64,000 nucleotides of DNA from Proteiniborus sp. DW1. GTDB lineage: Bacteria > Bacillota > Clostridia > Tissierellales > Proteiniboraceae. This document shows, piece after piece, positions 52,979 through 60,876 of this stretch. Under the pieces are notes generated by a model that saw only the letters and a program-made list of their open reading frames with translations, searched no databases and had not been told where the DNA came from. The first letter of the stretch is position 1, and every line of letters begins with the position of its first letter. The position numbers were made by a program, and so were the translations under genes. The stretch spans positions 32,419-96,418 of the forward strand of contig NZ_FMDO01000036.1 of NCBI RefSeq assembly GCF_900095305.1. Direction: 5' to 3'.

Positions 52979-53028
52979 ATTGAAGCCCATGTTTTGAATT
53001 AAATGACAAAATGTAGATTCATATTCAT

Positions 53029-53054
53029 AAAAAAAGTTGACAGAATCTATCAAC
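53029..53054 (-). terminator. Rho-independent terminator overlapping the codY stop
   Basis: GTTGATAG and CTGTCAAC form an 8-bp stem (one G-T pair) with a 3-base loop, followed by seven T on the minus strand. The stop codon TGA of codY lies in the left arm. Confidence 0.85.
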
Positions 53055-53835
53055 TTTCCCTTAATTTTTTCAGCTCATCTAAAAGCTTATCATTTAGTAT
53101 TTTTATATGTGTTCCTTTCATACCTAAAGACCTAGATTCAATTACGCCAGCACTTTCAAATTTTCTTAACGCATTTACAATAACAGATCTAGTAATGCCT
53201 ACCCTATCTGCTATCTTACTAGCTACTAATAATCCTTCATTTCCATCTAATTCTTTAAATATGTGTTCTATGGCCTCAAGCTCTGAATATGAAAGTGTAC
53301 CTATAGCCATTTGGACTATTGCTTTTTTTCTTGCTTCTTCTTCAATTTCTTCTGTTTTTGATCTTAGTATTTCCATTCCAACAATAGTAGCGCTATATTC
53401 AGATAGAACTAAATCATCCTCAGAAAACTCCCTTCCAAATCTCGCTAGCACAAGAGTTCCTAATCTTGTCCCTCCACTTATTAATGGAATTACAGTTGTT
53501 ATTTTATCTTGATAATCACAATTTGAAATCTGATCAAATACACATTCTGATGTTTCCTTAATATTTTCTTTAGTTTCAGTTATTTTTAGCAATTCATTAT
53601 TGTATTCTTCTGGAAAACGTCTTTCCTCAACTACTTCTGTATGAAGTATTCCACATTCAAAGCCTTCATGAAGCGCAAAACCAAGAACCCTACCCTTCCT
53701 ACTTGAAATATATACGTTTGCATCTAGTATCTCAGATAATGCCTTGCTTAGTTCTGCAAAGGAAACGGGCTGCGAACCTGTATTCTGCAATATCTTATTA
53801 AGTCTTCTAGTCATAAGCAGTAAACTTTCACTCAT
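53050..53835 (-). CDS. codY: Global transcriptional regulator CodY
   Basis: A 261-residue CodY, repressor responding to branched-chain amino acids and GTP. The GAF domain (about 1-155) holds [30 protein letters not shown] and [20 protein letters not shown]. The winged helix-turn-helix (about 200-260) shows [20 protein letters not shown] and [20 protein letters not shown], almost unchanged in all CodY proteins. It has its own promoter behind topA. In Bacillus CodY represses the fla/che operon that starts downstream of it. clpQ, clpY, codV and trmFO, usually between topA and codY there, are absent. Confidence 0.97.
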   Translation of the reverse strand: MSESLLLMTRRLNKILQNTGSQPVSFAELSKALSEILDANVYISSRKGRVLGFALHEGFECGILHTEVVEERRFPEEYNNELLKITETKENIKETSECVFDQISNCDYQDKITTVIPLISGGTRLGTLVLARFGREFSEDDLVLSEYSATIVGMEILRSKTEEIEEEARKKAIVQMAIGTLSYSELEAIEHIFKELDGNEGLLVASKIADRVGITRSVIVNALRKFESAGVIESRSLGMKGTHIKILNDKLLDELKKLRES

Positions 53836-53913
53836 CTAAATCCTCCTAATAATATTCTTCTGTTTCTAGAGTTGACCTTATCTAATATGTTCATATTTAA
53901 CAGAGCAATAAAA

Positions 53914-53942
53914 ATATTATCATACTTTTCGAAATATTTCAA
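53914..53942 (-). promoter_or_regulatory. Sigma-A-like promoter for codY
   Basis: Minus-strand TTGAAA (53942-53937), a 17-bp spacer and TAATAT (53919-53914) in the 141-bp topA-codY gap. Confidence 0.6.
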
Positions 53943-53976
53943 CATACTCAAAAGTATAGCTATATAAAGATTTCTT

Positions 53977-56049
53977 TTATGCTTCAACAAAATCACATTG
54001 TGGATTAATACACTTTTTTTCTATTCTTTTTCTATAATTCTTTTCGACTAAAACACCTTTACATTTTGGGCACTGTTCTTTAAGAGGCTTATCCCAAGAA
54101 ACAAAGTTGCACTCCGGATATTTGCTACATCCATAAAATTTTCTTCCTCTCTTTGAGGTCCGCTCAACTATATCTCCACCACATTCTGGACACTTAACTC
54201 CTATTTCTTGCGTAATAGGTTTTGTGTTTTTGCATTCTGGATAGCCAGGACAAGCTAGAAACTTTCCATACCTACCCATTTTAATAACCATATTTTTGCC
54301 ACATTTTTCACATATTACATCTGTTTCTTCGTCTTGTATTTCAATTTTGCCAATTTCTCTCTCAGCTATCTCTAGTTCTTTAGAAAAGTCCTTATAAAAA
54401 TATTCAATTACTTCTTTCCAATTAGCATTCTCTTCTTCAATTTCATCTAGCTGTTTCTCCATTTCAGCGGTAAATTCCTCACTAACTATTCCCTTAAAAT
54501 ATTCTTTTAGTAGATCTGTAACTACTATACCCAATTCTGTTGGTTTAAAAACTTTTTTTTCTAAAATTACATACCCTCTACTTAATATGGTACTAATAGT
54601 AGGAGCATAAGTACTTGGCCTTCCTATGCCAAGCTCTTCCAAAGCTTTAACCAATGAAGCTTCTGTATATCTAGGAGGTGGTTGAGTGAAATGTTGTTGT
54701 GGCTCTAAATCCTTTAAAGGCAATTTCTCTCCTATCTCTAATTCTGGTAGTAATATATCTTTTTCATCATCAGAAGAATTATATACTCTTAGAAATCCCT
54801 CAAATAAAATTTTAGAACCTGTTACTCTAAATACAAAATTACCTGCATAAATCTTTATTGTTAAAGTCTCATAGGATGCAGGACTCATTTGGCTAGCTAA
54901 AAACCTCTCCCAAATAAGTTTATAAAGTTTAAATTGATCCTTCTTCAAGGAATCTTTTACTACACTTGGAGTCCTAGTCACAGAAGTAGGTCTAATAGCC
55001 TCATGAGCATCCTGAATGTCCTTTTTCTTCTGATTTTTGTTTTTATTAGATGCTCCTAAATATTTTTCTCCAAATTCACCTATAATATATTCTTTTACGC
55101 TTTCTAATGCTTCTTCAGAAATCCTTGTTGAATCTGTCCTTATATATGAAATAAGCCCTATTGTTCCCTGTCCCTTTATGTCAACACCTTCATATAATTG
55201 TTGAGCTAACATCATAGTTTTTTTTGTAGAAAATCCTAAACGTCTAGATGCTTCCTGCTGTAAACTACTAGTAGTAAAAGGTGGATTAGGGTTTCTGTTT
55301 TTCTTCCCCTTCTTTATATCCTTAACAATAAATTCTTCATCTTTTATAAAAGATATTATTTTATCAACCTCTTCTTTTGTATTTAACTCAACTTTTGATT
55401 CTTTGTTATCTTTAAACTCTCCATAAAAAGTTGCTTTAATTTTACTTTTGCCTTTTAATAAGATTGCATCTAGGGACCAATATTCCTTAGGTATGAATTT
55501 TTCAATTTCTTCCTCGCGATCACAAATCAGTTTTGTAGCAACAGACTGTACTCTACCCGCACTAAGTCCCTTTCTTACTTTTTTCCATAAAAGAGGGCTT
55601 ATTTTATATCCCACTAGCCTATCTAATACTCTTCTTGCTTGCTGAGCATCTACAAGGGATTTGTTAATTGCTCTAGGATTTTTAATAGCATTTTGAATTG
55701 CACTCTTAGTAATTTCATGAAATTCTATTCTACTTTTTTGGTTTTCATCTAAATCTAATATATTTGCTAAATGCCACGAAATAGCTTCTCCTTCTCTATC
55801 AGGGTCAGTAGCTAAAAGAATTTTTTTCGCCTTTTTAGCTTCACTTTTCAATTCCTTAATGATTGGTCCCTTGCCCCTAATAGTAATGTATTGTGGTTCA
55901 AAATTATTTTCAATATCAATACCAAGCTTACTTTTAGGTAAGTCTCTAATATGTCCAACTGAAGCTTTAACCTCATAATTTTTTCCTAAGAATTTTGATA
56001 TAGTTTTAGCTTTTGCAGGTGATTCAACTATAACTAAATTTTTTGCCAA
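53977..56049 (-). CDS. topA: DNA topoisomerase I
   Basis: About 690 residues. Type IA topoisomerase that relaxes negative supercoils. The TOPRIM domain shows LVIVESPAKAKTISKFLG and LLATDPDREGEAISWHLA; the active-site Tyr lies in LISYIRTDSTRISEEAL. Three C-terminal four-Cys zinc motifs follow (CEKCGKNM..CPGYPEC, CPECGGDI..CSKYPEC, CPKCKGVL..CINPQC). TTG at 56049 is the likely start, 8 bases after GGAGG; a GTG at 56058 overlaps that site. dprA precedes it, as in Bacillus. Confidence 0.97.
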   Translation of the reverse strand: MAKNLVIVESPAKAKTISKFLGKNYEVKASVGHIRDLPKSKLGIDIENNFEPQYITIRGKGPIIKELKSEAKKAKKILLATDPDREGEAISWHLANILDLDENQKSRIEFHEITKSAIQNAIKNPRAINKSLVDAQQARRVLDRLVGYKISPLLWKKVRKGLSAGRVQSVATKLICDREEEIEKFIPKEYWSLDAILLKGKSKIKATFYGEFKDNKESKVELNTKEEVDKIISFIKDEEFIVKDIKKGKKNRNPNPPFTTSSLQQEASRRLGFSTKKTMMLAQQLYEGVDIKGQGTIGLISYIRTDSTRISEEALESVKEYIIGEFGEKYLGASNKNKNQKKKDIQDAHEAIRPTSVTRTPSVVKDSLKKDQFKLYKLIWERFLASQMSPASYETLTIKIYAGNFVFRVTGSKILFEGFLRVYNSSDDEKDILLPELEIGEKLPLKDLEPQQHFTQPPPRYTEASLVKALEELGIGRPSTYAPTISTILSRGYVILEKKVFKPTELGIVVTDLLKEYFKGIVSEEFTAEMEKQLDEIEEENANWKEVIEYFYKDFSKELEIAEREIGKIEIQDEETDVICEKCGKNMVIKMGRYGKFLACPGYPECKNTKPITQEIGVKCPECGGDIVERTSKRGRKFYGCSKYPECNFVSWDKPLKEQCPKCKGVLVEKNYRKRIEKKCINPQCDFVEA

Positions 56050-56117
56050 AACTTTCACCTCCGAACATAATGAATCTAATATTTATGCTATAGAAATTAA
56101 CTAAAAAATACAATCTA

Positions 56118-57212
56118 CTATCTAATAGTATATATTCTTCCAGGTAGCTGTTTAATTACACCCTTCATTTCAAGAATCGTAAGAATACTGTTCAACTCCA
56201 CAACACTAATACCTGTCCTAAGAGCAATTAGGTCACAGTGTATAGGTTTCTCAGAAATATATTTTATAACCTTAATCTCATCATCACTAAACTCATTATA
56301 ATCTATTTCAACTTTTCTATAAAGCTTTGAGTACCTTTCAACTAAGTATGGAATTTCTTCAATAATATCGTCAACTGACATTACAAGCTTGGCACCATCT
56401 TTAATAAGAAGATTGGTCCCCCTACTAAATATACTATTTATATTACCCGGAACAGCAAACACATCTTTTCCTTGATCTATGGCGTGATGAGCAGTTATTA
56501 AAGAACCACTTTTCTCTGTAGCTTCTACAACTACTACTCCTAAAGAAAGTCCACTTATAATTCTATTTCTTTGAGGAAAGTTGTAAGGAAAAGGTTGAGT
56601 CCCTAAAGGAAATTCTGATATTATACACCCATTTTCTTGAATTCTATTATATAGCTCTCTATTTGAGCTTGGATAAACTACATCAACTCCACATCCTAAA
56701 ACCGCAATTGTTCTACCTTTACTATTTAATGCACCTAGGTGAACGCATGTATCTATTCCTTTAGCCATTCCGCTTATTAAACTAATTCCCAAACTTGCAA
56801 GCTCACTAGAAATCTTTTCTGCAACCCAGTTCCCGTACGATGTAGATTTTCTAGAACCTACAATAGCAATAGAGTTTTCGTCTTCTGAACATAATCGTCC
56901 CTTTATATACAACACTTTAGGACTATAATTTATAAATCTGAGACTATTAGGATATCGTTCATCATAGTGAGTTATGACATCTACATTATATTTTTCTATC
57001 TTCTTAAATAAGTTTTCGTAATATATATCATTTCTATTCTTAATAATTTCAAGTCTTACCTTTTCATTTAGTTCATTGATAGAAGATATATCCTTATTAC
57101 TCATGCTCCAAAGACATGTTAAGCTTCCTAATTTATTTTCCAATACATCTATAATTTTGTTGCTTACTCCCCCAATACTAGAAAGCCATATTAATGTATC
57201 TCTATTATTCAT
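56118..57212 (-). CDS. dprA: DNA-processing protein DprA
   Basis: About 364 residues. DprA binds incoming single-stranded DNA and loads RecA during transformation. A helical N-terminal part is followed by the Rossmann-like core: SIAIVGSRKSTSYGNWVAEK, LISGMAKGIDTCVHLGAL, AVLGCGVDVVYPSSN, SEFPLGTQPFPYNFPQRNRI and GSLITAHHAIDQGKDVFAVPG. A winged-helix C-terminus ends in KQLPGRIYTIR. The ATG at 57212 follows AAGGGTGGG. comM lies upstream. Confidence 0.96.
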   Translation of the reverse strand: MNNRDTLIWLSSIGGVSNKIIDVLENKLGSLTCLWSMSNKDISSINELNEKVRLEIIKNRNDIYYENLFKKIEKYNVDVITHYDERYPNSLRFINYSPKVLYIKGRLCSEDENSIAIVGSRKSTSYGNWVAEKISSELASLGISLISGMAKGIDTCVHLGALNSKGRTIAVLGCGVDVVYPSSNRELYNRIQENGCIISEFPLGTQPFPYNFPQRNRIISGLSLGVVVVEATEKSGSLITAHHAIDQGKDVFAVPGNINSIFSRGTNLLIKDGAKLVMSVDDIIEEIPYLVERYSKLYRKVEIDYNEFSDDEIKVIKYISEKPIHCDLIALRTGISVVELNSILTILEMKGVIKQLPGRIYTIR

Positions 57213-57236
57213 ATTACCCACCCTTAATAATTACAT

Positions 57237-58766
57237 TTACCAATACTTCCTGTCAAGGTTTCTATATTGTATAGCTTCTGCTAAATGTTGATGTTCTATT
57301 GTCTCTTTCCCCTCTAGGTCTGCAATTGTTCTAGCTACTTTCAATACTTTATTATATGCTCTAGCACTTAAGCCAAGCTTGTTAAAAGCCTCCTTAAGTA
57401 GCTTTTGGCCCTTTAAGTCTAATTTGCAGTATTTGTTAATATTCTTTGTAGTCAACTGAGAATTAGAAAAAATATTATCATTTTTATATCTTTCTAGTTG
57501 AAGTTGTCTTGCTTTATTAACTCTTTGCCTAATTTCACTAGATGTTTCTGTATCCGAATTGCCCTCCCCTAAATCATTATATGATACAGGGGTTACTTCA
57601 ATATGAATATCTATACGATCCAATAGCGGTCCACTAACTTTACCTAAATATCTTTCAATACTTTTTTGACTACAGCTACATTGATGAACTGGGTCACCAT
57701 AATAACCACATGGACATGGATTCATACTTGCTACTAACATGAACTTTGTTGGGTAAGTCAAGGTAGCATTTACTCTTGAAATAGTAACTATTCCATCTTC
57801 CATAGGTTGTCTTAAAACCTCAATGACGCTCTTTGAGAATTCTGGCAATTCATCTAAGAACAAAATACCATGATGTGCTAATGATATTTCCCCTGGCTTT
57901 GGTATTCTGCCTCCTCCTATTAGAGAAGTAGCAGAAGCTGTATGATGAGGTGCTCTAAAGGGTCTTATGCTAATAAATGACCTATTATTTAGTAAACCCG
58001 CAATACTGTATATTTTGGTTATTTCTAAAGATTCCTCAAATGTAAGATTGGGTAATATAGAAGGAAGTCTCCTTGCAGCCATAGTTTTTCCTGAGCCAGG
58101 AGGTCCAAGTATAAGTATATTATGATGTCCAGCAGCAGCTACTTCCATTGCTCTTTTTAATGCATACTGTCCCTTAATGTCAGAAAAATCACCATATTGA
58201 TTCTGCTCTTCAACAGTCTGGGTAAAAGTTGTTGAGGTATAAGATTCAATGTCTAATTCTTCATTTAAATACAATACTAATTCACTCAAACTCTTTACAG
58301 GAATAATATCTATATTTTTGACTACACTGCATTCATCTCTATTGTCAAAAGGTATAATGGCCCTTTTTATTCCTTTTTCCATCAAAGAAATAGTTATTGG
58401 TAACGCCCCATCAATTCTACTTATATTACCATCTAAAGATAGCTCGCCAATAAAACAAGTGTCATCAAAAAATCTTTGCTTCACAACCTCCATTGCTGTT
58501 AGTATTCCAACTGCAATAGATAAGTCTAACTGAGAACCCTCTTTTCTTGTGTTTGCAGGTGCAAGATTCACTGTAATTCTGCTTAATGGAAACTCATACC
58601 CGCTATTCTTAATAGCAGTTCTTACTCTTTCTTTAGATTCCTTTATTGAAATATCCGGAAGACCTACTATATTAAATACTGGAAGACCTCGAGATATATC
58701 AGTTTCAACCTCTACAATAGTCCCATCTAATCCTTGTAAGACACAGGTTTTTACTTTAGAAAGCAT
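57237..58766 (-). CDS. comM: YifB/ComM-family Mg-chelatase-like AAA ATPase
   Basis: A 509-residue protein of the ComM/YifB family. The N-terminal ChlI-like domain (about 1-165) has LVIVEVETDISRGLPVFNIVGLPD-type sequence (here VEVETDISRGLPVFNIVGL) and NLAPANTRKEGSQLDL. The AAA core carries ILGPPGSGKTMAARRLPSIL (Walker A), RAPHHTASATSLIGGG, ISLAHHGILFLDELPEFS (Walker B) and a C4 insert (NPCPCGYYGDPVHQCSC). ComM is a helicase that aids branch migration in natural transformation; pairing with dprA supports a DNA-uptake or recombination role. Confidence 0.94.
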   Translation of the reverse strand: MLSKVKTCVLQGLDGTIVEVETDISRGLPVFNIVGLPDISIKESKERVRTAIKNSGYEFPLSRITVNLAPANTRKEGSQLDLSIAVGILTAMEVVKQRFFDDTCFIGELSLDGNISRIDGALPITISLMEKGIKRAIIPFDNRDECSVVKNIDIIPVKSLSELVLYLNEELDIESYTSTTFTQTVEEQNQYGDFSDIKGQYALKRAMEVAAAGHHNILILGPPGSGKTMAARRLPSILPNLTFEESLEITKIYSIAGLLNNRSFISIRPFRAPHHTASATSLIGGGRIPKPGEISLAHHGILFLDELPEFSKSVIEVLRQPMEDGIVTISRVNATLTYPTKFMLVASMNPCPCGYYGDPVHQCSCSQKSIERYLGKVSGPLLDRIDIHIEVTPVSYNDLGEGNSDTETSSEIRQRVNKARQLQLERYKNDNIFSNSQLTTKNINKYCKLDLKGQKLLKEAFNKLGLSARAYNKVLKVARTIADLEGKETIEHQHLAEAIQYRNLDRKYW

Positions 58767-58923
58767 ATGGCTTACTCCTTTTTACCTTATAAAATTCTAA
58801 AAACTTAGATAGAATAAATGTCATATTTTAGTTTATTCTATAATAGTGAATAATTCAATAGGTAGTTTATTATTCCTTTAAACATTCTGAAAATTTAACT
58901 CAAAGCCCTTATGTCAATAACTC

Positions 58924-58949
58924 AAAAAACTGCCATTAAATAGGCAGTT
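58924..58949 (-). terminator. Rho-independent terminator after the cyclophilin gene
   Basis: AACTGCC and GGCAGTT form a perfect 7-bp stem around an 8-base loop, followed on the minus strand by TTTT. It stands 6 bp beyond the stop codon. Confidence 0.85.
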
Positions 58950-58954
58950 ATCCA

Positions 58955-59476
58955 TTAAATCTTCTCTACATCCCCATATTCAATACCAAAAGTATCTACT
59001 GTTGCTTTTTTAATTATTTGGTCTTTTATAGGCTTATCACTATAATCTCTTTTAACATTAACAATTCTATCAACTTCCTCTATTCCTTCTATAGTTTTCC
59101 CAAAAGCTGCATATTCACCATCTAGATGTGGTGCTTTTTCAACCATAATAAAGAACTGAGAGCCTGCTGAATTTGGCAGCATTGACCTTGCCATAGAGAT
59201 AACTCCTCTTTCATGTTTTAGATTATTGTCAAAGCCATTACTTTTGAATTCTCCCTTAATTGAATAACTAGGACCTCCAGTTCCATTGCCTTGAGGACAC
59301 CCCCCTTGTATCATAAATCCTGGAATTACCCTATGAAAAGTTAGCCCATCATAAAATCCTTTGCTTACTAATGATATAAAGTTTCTCACAGTATTAGGGG
59401 CAACATCCGGATATAATTCTACTTTAATATTCTTTCCATTCTCTAACTCAATAGTTACTATAGGTTTATTACTCAT
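58955..59476 (-). CDS. Cyclophilin-type peptidyl-prolyl isomerase
   Basis: About 173 residues, one cyclophilin domain with no signal peptide, so cytosolic. It has NTVRNFISLVSKGFYDGLTF and HRVIPGFMIQGGCPQGNGTG (catalytic Arg in FHRVIPGFMIQGG), GVISMARSMLPNSAGSQFFI and the HLDGEYAAFGKT loop. The enzyme speeds cis-trans proline isomerisation in protein folding. The ATG at 59476 is 6-7 bases after GGGAGG; the upstream in-frame extension is not conserved. Confidence 0.96.
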   Translation of the reverse strand: MSNKPIVTIELENGKNIKVELYPDVAPNTVRNFISLVSKGFYDGLTFHRVIPGFMIQGGCPQGNGTGGPSYSIKGEFKSNGFDNNLKHERGVISMARSMLPNSAGSQFFIMVEKAPHLDGEYAAFGKTIEGIEEVDRIVNVKRDYSDKPIKDQIIKKATVDTFGIEYGDVEKI

Positions 59477-59805
59477 ATTTATCCTCCCTTGATATCTATT
59501 ATTATAATTCAAAAGTACAGCACATACTATTATATAATGTTTACTATAATTTTAAAACATATTATTACTTATAATCCTTCTAGAGTCTATAACTCAACCT
59601 AAATATATCATATTTTTTGCATATGCTACAATATTATATTAAATTTTGCATTGCTTATTTAAATTCTAATTTACTCATCTCTAAAAATATTCCTTGGGAA
59701 ATAGCCACATAGTGACAATTTTTTATTCATCATATATTTATTTGTTACTTTATACCACTTCATGTCTAAAAGGATAAATAGTTTTTTATTGAACATAATA
59801 TTATT
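59477..59805. other. AT-rich divergent intergenic region
   Basis: About 330 bp separate the cyclophilin start from the plus-strand membrane gene. Apart from a possible cyclophilin promoter (59529-59557) and scattered AT-rich hexamers there is no stable hairpin, repeat or open frame that I can support. The plus-strand gene must be transcribed from here, but no convincing -35/-10 pair was found. Confidence 0.5.
59529..59557 (-). promoter_or_regulatory. Possible promoter for the cyclophilin gene
   Basis: A perfect TATAAT (59534-59529, minus strand) is preceded after 17 bp by TTTTAA, only a weak -35 match. It lies about 53 bp ahead of the start codon. Confidence 0.35.
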
Positions 59806-60225
59806 ATGTTAACACATTTTGTTATATACGGATTATTAGGAATGCTTATGGAAGTTTTTTGGACTGGATTACATTCTCTGCTATCAGGAAATCTAAACTT
59901 AATCAGCTTTACTAGTATTTGGATGTTTTTTATATATGGAACTGCTGTTTTTTTAGAACCTGTACATCATAAGATAAGGAGGAAAAATATTTTATTTAGA
60001 GGAATAACATGGGTTCTTTTAATATATGGAATTGAATTTTTAAGTGGCTTTTTATTAGATAAATTAATAGGCTCCTGTCCATGGGATTATAGAAGCTCTA
60101 CCAATTTCACACTTAAGGGATATATACGATTCGATTATTTCCCTGTATGGTTTTTTGTAGGTTTATTATTTGAAAAGCTTCATGATCTATTAGATAAAGG
60201 ATTTATAGGGTTAAAGCAGAGATAA
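59806..60225 (+). CDS. Putative ABC-transporter-permease-like membrane protein (CmpB family)
   Basis: A 139-residue protein with four hydrophobic segments (about 4-22, 33-50, 64-84, 112-125). The sequence EVFWTGL, a KLIGSCPWDYR segment and the pattern GYIRFDYFPVWFFVGLLFEK are typical of the CmpB family, whose members are named after ABC permeases without proven transport. It is the only plus-strand gene in the window and converges on yraN. The ATG at 59806 has no close ribosome binding site; AAGGAT lies about 30 bases upstream, so the true start is uncertain. Confidence 0.7.
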   Translation: MLTHFVIYGLLGMLMEVFWTGLHSLLSGNLNLISFTSIWMFFIYGTAVFLEPVHHKIRRKNILFRGITWVLLIYGIEFLSGFLLDKLIGSCPWDYRSSTNFTLKGYIRFDYFPVWFFVGLLFEKLHDLLDKGFIGLKQR

Positions 60226-60231
60226 CCCTAT
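60205..60231. terminator. Hairpin between the convergent CmpB-like gene and yraN
   Basis: A perfect 9-bp inverted repeat (ATAGGGTTA / TAACCCTAT) with a 9-base loop spans the stop codon of the plus-strand gene, a few bases from the yraN stop. No T-run follows on either strand, so it is a weak bidirectional terminator candidate. Confidence 0.45.
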
Positions 60232-60233
60232 GA

Positions 60234-60593
60234 TTATGTCCAAAAAGCATTTTGAATATGATTGATTTTCCTATCCGCGTTTAAATACACTTCAATTATG
60301 TCAAATCTATATTCATAGTTAATTAGTCTCTTAAAATTTATGTAATTTTGAGCTACTCTAATAATCTTTTGCTGTTTTTTATAGTTAACTGATTCATAGG
60401 GCAAACCATACCTGTTGCTAGTTCTTGATTTTACTTCAACAAACACAATAGTCTGACATATTTGTGCCACAATATCTATTTCACCTGCTTTAACTCTAAA
60501 ATTTCTATCTAATATTTTATAGCCATTATCTAATAAGTAATTTACTGCTATATTTTCTCCAATAAGTCCAATATTTCTTGTGTTATTTCCCAT
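60234..60593 (-). CDS. YraN-family predicted endonuclease
   Basis: About 119 residues, UPF0102/YraN family, with a nuclease-like core: GENIAVNYLLDNGYKILDRN, FRVKAGEIDIVAQ and VFVEVKSRTSNRYG, giving the E...D...E-x-K pattern of restriction-like enzymes. Its function is unproven. The start is the ATG at 60593 after GAGAGGG, overlapping the end of the FlhB-like gene by 11 bp; a much longer in-frame start upstream reads across that gene. An rnhB-yraN cluster is widespread in bacteria. Confidence 0.92.
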   Translation of the reverse strand: MGNNTRNIGLIGENIAVNYLLDNGYKILDRNFRVKAGEIDIVAQICQTIVFVEVKSRTSNRYGLPYESVNYKKQQKIIRVAQNYINFKRLINYEYRFDIIEVYLNADRKINHIQNAFWT

Positions 60594-60876
60594 GGTCTTC
60601 CCTCTCTGCATCAAGCTCATAAATAAAAGAAAGAATTTCCGCAACTGCAAAGTATAATTCCTCAGGTATTTCTTGTGCAATCTCAAGTTTAATTAGGCTA
60701 TGAGCTAATAGTTGATCTTCAATAATTTTTATCCCTTCATCATTACCTTTGTTAATAATATTATCAGCAATAATTCCTTTTCCTTTTGCTATTACATAAG
60801 GTGCATCTCTTTCATTTTCATCATATTTTAAAGCTACTGCTATCTTTCTATCTTTATCATCATTCAATATTGTCAC
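60583..60876 (-). CDS. Stand-alone FlhB C-terminal domain protein (YlqH/FhlB-like)
   Basis: A 97-residue homologue of the cytosolic part of FlhB (EscU/YscU family). It shows IAVALKYDENERDAPYVIAK, GKGIIADNI, IIEDQLLAHSLIKLEIAQEI and PEELYFAVAEILSFIYEL, close to FlhB of this window (YDKEMYEAPYVLAKGADLIA). It has no membrane part, and the NPTH cleavage motif before the domain is missing. The B. subtilis counterpart is YlqH, at the same place after rnhB. It can probably compete with or assist FlhB at the export gate; that is an inference. Confidence 0.88.
   Translation of the reverse strand: MTILNDDKDRKIAVALKYDENERDAPYVIAKGKGIIADNIINKGNDEGIKIIEDQLLAHSLIKLEIAQEIPEELYFAVAEILSFIYELDAEREDHGK

Larger units (their letters stand above)
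52637..53049. other. Intergenic region between codY and flgB
   Basis: This gap of 413 bp holds two tandem terminators for codY (53029-53054 and 52936-52978), the flagellar promoter (52814-52842) and a leader of about 170 bases with direct repeats (52715-52777). No open frame with a ribosome binding site and no known riboswitch was recognised. Confidence 0.7.
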
